Below, one piece after another: positions 6,716-11,660 of a DNA stretch of 11,660 bases. The stretch's first letter is position 1, and each line of letters begins with the position of its first letter. The DNA lies in assembly GCA_031428635.1 (NCBI GenBank), contig JANPPS010000040.1, positions 1 through 11,660 on the forward strand, in the 5' to 3' direction. Source of the stretch: JANPPS01 sp031428635. GTDB taxonomy: Bacteria; Pseudomonadota; Alphaproteobacteria; Acetobacterales; Acetobacteraceae. Below the pieces are notes generated by a model, which saw only the letters and a list, made by a program, of their open reading frames with translations, had not been told where the DNA came from and made no database searches. The translations under genes were made by a program, and so were the position numbers.

Positions 6716-7507
6716 ATGAACGCATTCACCACCCTGCTCATTACCGATCCCGCCCCGCGTGTGCGGCTCGTGATGTTGAACCGCCCAGACTCCGCCAACG
6801 CCCTCAACACCCAAATGGGCGGGGACCTTTTCGAGTACTTCGAAGACTTCGCTCTAAACTCCGGCGATTGCCGGTGCATCGTACTGACCGGAGCGGGCAC
6901 GCGCGCGTTTTGCGGCGGTGGCGACCTGCGGGAACGCAATGGTATGTCGCAGGAGGCGTGGGAGCGTCAGCACCTTATTTTCGAACGCATGATACGGGCT
7001 CTGCTTGCATGCCCGGTCCCGGTTATCGGTGCGATCAACGGAGCAGCCTTCGGCGGTGGCAGCGAGATCGCATTGGCCTGCGACTTCCTGTACGCCGCCG
7101 ACACGGCACGATTTGCATTTCCAGAAGCCAGCCTGGGTATCATGCCGGGCTGCGGCGGTACGCAATTGCTGCCCCGTGCCGTGGGCGAACGCCGCGCCAA
7201 GGAACTGATACTCACCTCCCGTCCGTTTACGGCCGACCAGGCGGAACAATGGGGAATGGTAAACCGCGTGCTGCCAGCGGAACAGTTGATGGAGCGATCG
7301 CTCGAAGCAGCCTCGGCCATCGCAGCCGCGGCTCCCCTGTCGGCCATTCAGGCGAAACGCTCCATCCACCACGGCCTGCAGATGTCCCTGCCCGAAGGTT
7401 TGGCTTTTGAGATCGAGGCTTATAATCGCCTCGTACCGACCGAGGACCGAAAAGAGGGCGTTCTAGCATTCAACGAAAAGCGGTTGCCCATCTTCCACGG
7501 GCGATGA
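6716..7507 (+). CDS. Enoyl-CoA hydratase/isomerase family protein (crotonase)
   Basis: This 263-residue crotonase superfamily protein probably hydrates a 2-enoyl-CoA to a 3-hydroxyacyl-CoA. The oxyanion-hole segments are RAFCGGGDL (63-71) and NGAAFGGGSE (108-117). Both catalytic glutamates of true hydratases are in place: E117 in GGGSE and E137 in FPEASLGIMPG. Length is normal and it should be a cytosolic oligomer. GGAG (6705-6708) precedes the ATG by 7 bases. It is the first gene of a compact four-gene operon with a CoA-transferase, an MmgE/PrpD protein and an acyl-CoA dehydrogenase, so its substrate is presumably made by the last and first of these. Isomerase or hydrolase activity, also seen in the superfamily, cannot be excluded, but the two glutamates favour hydration. 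Confidence 0.92.
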   Translation: MNAFTTLLITDPAPRVRLVMLNRPDSANALNTQMGGDLFEYFEDFALNSGDCRCIVLTGAGTRAFCGGGDLRERNGMSQEAWERQHLIFERMIRALLACPVPVIGAINGAAFGGGSEIALACDFLYAADTARFAFPEASLGIMPGCGGTQLLPRAVGERRAKELILTSRPFTADQAEQWGMVNRVLPAEQLMERSLEAASAIAAAAPLSAIQAKRSIHHGLQMSLPEGLAFEIEAYNRLVPTEDRKEGVLAFNEKRLPIFHGR

Positions 7508-7528
7508 AACATTCTGGTGAGCGGGCTT

Positions 7529-8698
7529 ATGGAATTCCCCAGTAGCGCCCCACAGCCGCTTGGTCCGTTGAACGGCCTGCTCGTGGTTACCCTCGAGCAA
7601 GCGGTCGCCGCCCCCTACTGCTCCTCACGGCTGGCAGATGCGGGCGCACGCGTCGTTAAAATCGAGCGACCGGAGGGTGATTTCGCGCGGCGCTACGACG
7701 CGGCGGTACATGGGTCGTCCAGCTACTTCGTCTGGCTTAACCGAGGCAAGCAGAGCCTGACCGCGGACATCAAGGACCCTGGTGACGCGGCGTTGCTGCA
7801 CCGGATGCTGGCAAAGGCAGACGTGTTCATTCAGAACCTGGCGCCGGGTGCCGCCGAGCGGGCCGGTTTTGGCTCCGATGCGCTGCGAAGCCAATACGAG
7901 CGGCTGATCACGGTCGACATCTCCGGTTATGGCGCGGGAAACGACTATTCCGGCATGAAGGCATACGACCTGCTGGTCCAGGCGGAGACCGGGCTCGCCG
8001 CGATCACCGGGCACCCGGCCGGACCCGGTCGCGTGGGCGTCTCGGCCTGCGACATCGCCTGTGGCATGGCGGCCCATGCGGGCGTGCTCGAGGCTCTGAT
8101 CGCCCGCTCAGTGACCGGTCATGGGCGTCGGCTGGAGGTCAGCCTGTTCGACGGTATGGCGGACTGGATGAACGTTCCCCTGCTCTATTTCGAGGGCACC
8201 GGCATCGAACCGCAGCGCCTCGGCTTGGCGCATCCGTCGATCTGCCCCTATGGCGCGTTCGAGACCTCGGATGGCAGCCAGGTGCTGATATCTATTCAGA
8301 ACGAGCGGGAGTGGGTGAGCTTCTGCACGGTGGTGCTCGGCGAGCCTGGGCTGGCGACAGCGGCCGGGTTCGACGGCAACAACGCCCGCGTCGCCAACCG
8401 CCCGACGGTCGACGCCCGGATCGGCCGATATTTCCGCTCCATGACACGTGACGGCGCTGCGGATGTCCTGCGGCGCAGCGGCACCGCGTATGGCTTCGTC
8501 AATGCGCTGCCGGGCCTTGCCGCACATCCCGCGCTGCGCCGGGTCAGCGTCGATACGCCGGGTGGGCCGGCCTCCATCGTGGCCCCCCCGGTTATTCACG
8601 ACGGCGCCGTGGCCGTGCTGGGCAGCGTGCCCTCCATCGGCGAGCACGACGCGGCGATCCGTGCCGAGTTCGCCGACACCGCGAACCTGGCCCCATGA
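7529..8698 (+). CDS. CaiB/BaiF class III CoA-transferase
   Basis: This protein of 389 residues belongs to the class III CoA-transferases, which move CoA from a donor thioester (often succinyl-CoA) to a free carboxylic acid. The N-terminal GLLVVTLEQAVAAPYCSSRLADAGARVVKIERPEGDFAR (16-54) is the family's nucleotide-like CoA-binding start. The catalytic aspartate that forms the acyl-anhydride is D147 in MKAYDLLVQAETGL. A large insert and the C-terminal small domain follow with normal length. ATG 7529 was preferred because GGTGAG (7516-7521) sits 7 bases before it; GTG 7517 would add four residues. It begins 21 bp after the hydratase stop and overlaps the MmgE/PrpD gene by ATGA, so translation is coupled. 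It likely performs the activating step of the pathway; the acid is not known. Confidence 0.92.
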   Translation: MEFPSSAPQPLGPLNGLLVVTLEQAVAAPYCSSRLADAGARVVKIERPEGDFARRYDAAVHGSSSYFVWLNRGKQSLTADIKDPGDAALLHRMLAKADVFIQNLAPGAAERAGFGSDALRSQYERLITVDISGYGAGNDYSGMKAYDLLVQAETGLAAITGHPAGPGRVGVSACDIACGMAAHAGVLEALIARSVTGHGRRLEVSLFDGMADWMNVPLLYFEGTGIEPQRLGLAHPSICPYGAFETSDGSQVLISIQNEREWVSFCTVVLGEPGLATAAGFDGNNARVANRPTVDARIGRYFRSMTRDGAADVLRRSGTAYGFVNALPGLAAHPALRRVSVDTPGGPASIVAPPVIHDGAVAVLGSVPSIGEHDAAIRAEFADTANLAP

Positions 8699-9933
8699 AG
8701 GAGACACGCCCGTTGACCGTCACCGCCACGCTGTCCGCGTTCGTCTCGGCCTGCTCGGTCAAGACTTTGCCGCCGGAGGTCGTTCGCCGGACCACGCTGC
8801 TTGTCCTGGACCTGGCTGGTAACGCCGTCCGGGCCCGCCGCGATGCCGAGAGCACGCCCGCATTGGCCGCGGCCGTCACCGCACTCGGCCTGGCGAACGG
8901 TACGGCCCGTGTCTTTGCCGACGGCCGCGGCTATGTGCCCGCAGGTGCTGCGTTGATGAACGCGACACTCGCCCACTCACTGGACTTCGACGACACGCAC
9001 GCGGTCGCCATCGTGCACCCCGGCGCGCCGGTGATCCCGGCAGCACTTGCCGCCGCGGAGATGACCGGCGCCCACGGGGCAGACGTGGTAGCGGGGATCG
9101 TGGCGGGATATGAGGTCGCGTTGCGCCTGGCGTTGGCGCTTCCGGCTGGGGCGCATTACGACCGCGGCTTCCACCCCAGCGCCACCTGCGGCGCGTTCGG
9201 CGCGGCGGCGGCGGCGGCGCGCGTGTTTGGCCTTGGTCCCGATGCGGTTGCGTCCGCCCTGGGAATCGCCCTCAGCCAATCGGCGGGTAGCCTGCAGTTT
9301 CTGGCAAACGGCGCGTGGACAAAACGGTTCCAGGTCGGTTGGGCGGGCATGGCCGGGCTGGTGGCCGCCACGTTGGCGCGTGAGGGTTTTAAGGGCGCGG
9401 CGGAGCCGATCGAGGGCCGTCACGGCTTCCTGAACGCCTATGCGCCATCGCCTGTCCCAGGGCGAGTGACGGCTGGGCTGGGCGAGGTTTACGAGCTGAT
9501 GGCGACCGGCGTGAAGCCGTACCCGTCTTGCCGTTGGGGCCATGCCGGTATCGATGCGGCGCTGGCGATCAGGGCCGAGCATCGCATCCTGCCCCATGAG
9601 ATCGAGGCTGTGACACTGGGCGTGTCCCGCGCGGGCTTGTTGCTGATCGGTGAGCCTGCGGCGAAGAAGGCCGATCCGCGCAACATCGTGGATGGCCAGT
9701 TCAGCGGCCCATTCGTGATCGCGGTGGCGTTGGCGACCGGCACCATGGATTGGGACAGCTACCGCCTGTTGGACGACGCGGGCATTCGCACGCTGATGTC
9801 GAAAATATCCTGCGAGAACGACCCGGCTGTCGAGGCCGAGTTCCCCCTTAACATGTCGGGCAAGCTCAGGGTCCACGCACGGGGGCAGGTGTTCGAACGG
9901 ATGGTGGTGGTGCCACGGGGGCGAGCCGGCTAA
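8695..9933 (+). CDS. MmgE/PrpD family protein, C-terminus lost by a frameshift
   Basis: This 412-residue product belongs to the MmgE/PrpD family, which includes 2-methylcitrate dehydratase and cis-aconitate decarboxylase. Family motifs are HSLDFDDTH (94-102), HPGAPVIPAALAAAE (108-122), the FHPSATCGAFGAAAAAARVFGL helix (159-180), WTKRFQVGWAGMAG (208-221) and KPYPSCRWGH (274-283). Candidate catalytic residues H108, H160, K210 and H283 are present. The frame ends early in PRGRAG. The missing tail is readable one frame over up to 10111, so an intact gene would give about 471 residues, normal for the family. The cause is one extra G in the run 9917-9921, by mutation or sequencing error. The gene overlaps the CoA-transferase by 4 bp. 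The likely role is dehydration, isomerisation or decarboxylation of a di- or tricarboxylate; the substrate is unknown. Confidence 0.88.
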   Translation: MKETRPLTVTATLSAFVSACSVKTLPPEVVRRTTLLVLDLAGNAVRARRDAESTPALAAAVTALGLANGTARVFADGRGYVPAGAALMNATLAHSLDFDDTHAVAIVHPGAPVIPAALAAAEMTGAHGADVVAGIVAGYEVALRLALALPAGAHYDRGFHPSATCGAFGAAAAAARVFGLGPDAVASALGIALSQSAGSLQFLANGAWTKRFQVGWAGMAGLVAATLAREGFKGAAEPIEGRHGFLNAYAPSPVPGRVTAGLGEVYELMATGVKPYPSCRWGHAGIDAALAIRAEHRILPHEIEAVTLGVSRAGLLLIGEPAAKKADPRNIVDGQFSGPFVIAVALATGTMDWDSYRLLDDAGIRTLMSKISCENDPAVEAEFPLNMSGKLRVHARGQVFERMVVVPRGRAG

Positions 9934-10111
9934 TTTCCCGTCGGAGGCTGACCTGCGCGCCAAGTTCCATGGACTTGCCGACGCCGTGCTGGGTTTGGCG
10001 TCCGCCAGCGCCCTGGCCGCTGACGCCCTGCGCCTGCCCGAATTGACCGACCCCGCCGTGCTGTTGCGCCATGCTCCAGGCGTTGATGCCATCCCCGCCG
10101 CTGCCGAGTGA
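9923..10111 (+). pseudogene. Out-of-frame C-terminal segment of the MmgE/PrpD gene
   Basis: Reading in the frame of 9923 gives EPANFPSEADLRAKF and then HGLADAVLG, followed by an alanine-rich helix and PELTDPAVLLRHA, ending in TGA 10109-10111. This is the usual end of MmgE/PrpD proteins (a small C-terminal segment beginning with a basic G-x-P-x-N-P/F-x-S motif). It has no start or ribosome binding site of its own and continues the preceding gene exactly if one G is removed from 9917-9921. The acyl-CoA dehydrogenase starts 10 bp after its stop, as expected for an intact operon. Confidence 0.85.
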
Positions 10112-10121
10112 GTTCCTATCC

Positions 10122-11309
10122 ATGAACGACATGCCCATCGCACAAGTAACCCCATCCCACGAAGGCCCGGCCAACTATGCTGAAATCCGGGAGGAAGTCG
10201 CGAAGCTATGCGCCCGCTTCCCCGGCGAGTATTGGCGCAAGCTGGATGAAACGAGGGATTACCCCACCGCCTTCGTCCAGGCACTGACCGAGAGCGGCTA
10301 CTTGGCGGCGTTGATCCCCGAGGAGTACGGCGGCGTCGGGCTGCCGCTCTCAGGGGCCGCGGCCATACTCGAGGAGGTGCAGCGCCAGGGCTGTAACGGC
10401 GGCGCTTGTCACGCGCAGATGTACATTATGGGAACTATCCTGCGGCACGGCAGCGACGCGCAGAAGCAGGAATACCTGCCCAAAATAGCGTCGGGCGAGT
10501 TGCGCCTGCAAGCGTTCGGCGTGACCGAGCCCACCAGCGGCACCGACACCACCGCGCTGCGCACAACGGCGAAGCGCGTGGGGGATACGTACGTGGTCAA
10601 CGGCCAGAAAATCTGGACCAGCCGGGCCGAGCACTCGGACCTCATGCTGCTGCTAGCCCGCACTACCCCGCGCGAACAGGTTGCGAAGAAGACGGAGGGG
10701 CTGTCGACATTCATTGTGGACATGCGGGCAGCAAGTGGCCTGACGATCCGGCCCATCCGCACGATGATGAACCACAACTCCTGCGAGGTGTTTTTCGATA
10801 ACATGGAGATCCCCGCTTCGAGCCTGTTAGGCAAGGAGGGGCAGGGCTTCCGCTACATCCTGTCCGGCATGAACGCGGAGCGTATACTGATCGCCGCCGA
10901 GTGCATCGGCGACGCCAAATGGTTCACCGAGCGCTCGGTCGCCTATGCGAAAGACCGGGTCGTCTTCGGCCGGCCCATCGGCCAGAACCAGGGCGTCCAG
11001 TTCCCCATCGCCCGCGCGTACGCCAACATGCGCGCTGCTGAGCTTATGGTGCATGAGGCGTTGCGCCTGTTTGAGAGCGGCCATAACCCGGGCGCCGAGG
11101 CGAACATGGCGAAGATGCTGGCCGCGGACGCGTCGTTCGAGGCAGCGAACGCCTGCATCCAGACCCATGGCGGCTTCGGTTTCGCCGAGGAATACGATAT
11201 CGAGCGGAAGTTCCGCGAGACGCGGCTGTATCAAGTGGCACCGATCTCTACCAACCTGATCTTGTCTTACCTATCCGAACATGTGCTTGGCTTGCCACGG
11301 TCTTACTGA
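10122..11309 (+). CDS. Acyl-CoA dehydrogenase family protein
   Basis: This 395-residue flavoprotein should oxidise an acyl-CoA to a 2-enoyl-CoA and pass electrons to electron-transfer flavoprotein. The N-terminal helical domain contains LIPEEYGGVGLPLS (64-77). The FAD/substrate segment is QAFGVTEPTSGTDTTALRTTA (130-150), with the conserved KIWTSRAEHSDL (163-174) after it. The C-terminal part has RVVFGRPIGQNQGVQF (279-294) and QTHGGFGFAEEYDIERKFRETR (347-368). The usual catalytic Glu of the YEGT motif is absent: the region reads YQVAPIST (370-377). However E253 (GMNAERILIA) sits where isovaleryl- and long-chain acyl-CoA dehydrogenases carry their catalytic Glu. ATG 10122 was chosen because upstream in-frame codons overlap the MmgE/PrpD tail. 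It is the last gene of the operon. Confidence 0.92.
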   Translation: MNDMPIAQVTPSHEGPANYAEIREEVAKLCARFPGEYWRKLDETRDYPTAFVQALTESGYLAALIPEEYGGVGLPLSGAAAILEEVQRQGCNGGACHAQMYIMGTILRHGSDAQKQEYLPKIASGELRLQAFGVTEPTSGTDTTALRTTAKRVGDTYVVNGQKIWTSRAEHSDLMLLLARTTPREQVAKKTEGLSTFIVDMRAASGLTIRPIRTMMNHNSCEVFFDNMEIPASSLLGKEGQGFRYILSGMNAERILIAAECIGDAKWFTERSVAYAKDRVVFGRPIGQNQGVQFPIARAYANMRAAELMVHEALRLFESGHNPGAEANMAKMLAADASFEAANACIQTHGGFGFAEEYDIERKFRETRLYQVAPISTNLILSYLSEHVLGLPRSY

Positions 11310-11312
11310 TGG

Positions 11313-11660
11313 CTACACCGCCAAGGCCCGCATCACTGCGTGCAGATCGTCCTTACCCTCAAAGCCGATGCCGGGCAGGTCCGGCATGGTGATGTGCCCG
11401 GCCTCGACCCGTACGCCGTCGGGAAAGCCTCCGTAGGGCTGGAATAAATCGGGGTAGCTTTCATTGCCGCCGAGCCCCAATCCGGCGGCGATATTGAGCG
11501 ACATCTGATGGCCTCCATGCGGGATGCAGCGTGCCGGTGACCACCCGGCGGCGCGAACCCCGTCCAGGGTGCGTAAGTCTACGCAGAGGCCGGAGCTCAA
11601 GGCGCAATCGCACTGCAGCCAGACGCGATCGGCGCGCAGGCCGCCGTGGCGTAGCAGGTT
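11313..11660 (-). CDS. Enolase-superfamily (mandelate racemase/muconate lactonizing) dehydratase, C-terminal part
   Basis: The 116 visible residues are the C-terminal end of an enolase-superfamily protein; the rest lies beyond the window edge. The segment ARCIPHGGHQMSLNIAAGLG holds the HGGH histidine expected on barrel strand 7, and it is followed by GGNESYPDLFQPYGGF and the terminal PGIGFEGKDDL motif. The pattern resembles D-tartrate dehydratase and related acid-sugar dehydratases, in which this His acts with a Lys in the missing part. The metal-binding acidic residues are also outside the window, so activity cannot be judged. Its TAG (11313-11315) lies 3 bp from the stop of the convergent acyl-CoA dehydrogenase, with no terminator between. 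The substrate assignment is tentative; the superfamily call is firm. Confidence 0.85.
   Translation of the reverse strand, partial: NLLRHGGLRADRVWLQCDCALSSGLCVDLRTLDGVRAAGWSPARCIPHGGHQMSLNIAAGLGLGGNESYPDLFQPYGGFPDGVRVEAGHITMPDLPGIGFEGKDDLHAVMRALAV

Noticed and set aside
6396..6719. 107-codon plus-strand frame before the enoyl-CoA hydratase
   Set aside because: The composition is unlike a protein, there is no ribosome binding site, and it overlaps the hydratase start and its Shine-Dalgarno region.
9195..9225. GCG-rich triplet run in the MmgE/PrpD gene
   Set aside because: It encodes the expected alanine-rich helix of the family and is not a regulatory or unstable repeat.
9917..9925. Programmed ribosomal frameshift in the MmgE/PrpD gene
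   Set aside because: The family is not known to use frameshifting and no stimulatory structure or classical slippery heptamer was seen. A mutation or sequencing error is simpler.
8977..10284. Long minus-strand open frame (435 codons) opposite the MmgE/PrpD gene
   Set aside because: It is a shadow of the high-GC codon pattern of the real gene. Its translation is Arg/His/Gly-rich with no family motif, and it runs past the ends of two plus-strand genes.

Overview
The window is GC-rich bacterial DNA with tightly packed genes and strong G/C preference at third codon positions. Gene content (a Rieske/FAD reductase, DUF488, SDR, AKR, CoA-transferase, MmgE/PrpD, acyl-CoA dehydrogenase) suggests an environmental alphaproteobacterium, perhaps Acetobacteraceae-like. 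That placement rests on protein resemblance only. No rRNA, tRNA, CRISPR array or replication origin was seen.

Left part (1-4150) is an accessory, partly decayed region. It holds an intact SnoaL-like gene (32-451) and a heavily deleted, frameshifted MerA-type flavoprotein pseudogene (470-1022) that carries a perfect 18-bp inverted repeat. On the minus strand follows a broken DUF1971 gene (1042-1307) abutting an N-terminal fragment resembling succinate dehydrogenase iron-sulfur subunit (1308-1450). After about 370 bp without a confident gene come two intact genes: a Rieske-FAD oxidoreductase (1822-3399) and a DUF488 protein (3443-3811). A truncated, frameshifted IS3-type OrfA (3895-4148) closes the region. 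The intact genes look like redox or stress functions; the rest is debris.

Middle part (4350-6715) holds an SDR oxidoreductase (4433-5209) behind a plausible promoter. It converges on an aldo/keto reductase on the minus strand (5346-6326), with an intrinsic terminator and a second large hairpin between them. The 389-bp gap after the AKR start is divergent and contains an 18-nt palindromic element.

Right part (6716-11309) is a four-gene plus-strand operon: enoyl-CoA hydratase, class III CoA-transferase, MmgE/PrpD protein and acyl-CoA dehydrogenase. Together they could convert a carboxylic or dicarboxylic acid to its CoA ester, then oxidise, hydrate and rearrange it. The MmgE/PrpD gene carries an apparent one-base insertion in a G run that removes its last ~62 codons. 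The acyl-CoA dehydrogenase lacks the usual YEGT catalytic Glu but has a Glu where isovaleryl-CoA dehydrogenases have theirs. Three bases after the operon lies the convergent 3' end of an enolase-superfamily dehydratase gene (resembling D-tartrate dehydratase) that runs off the window.

No clearly new class of system is visible. The best candidates are the uncharacterised CoA-dependent catabolic operon and the mutational scars (inverted repeat, gene chimera, frameshift).
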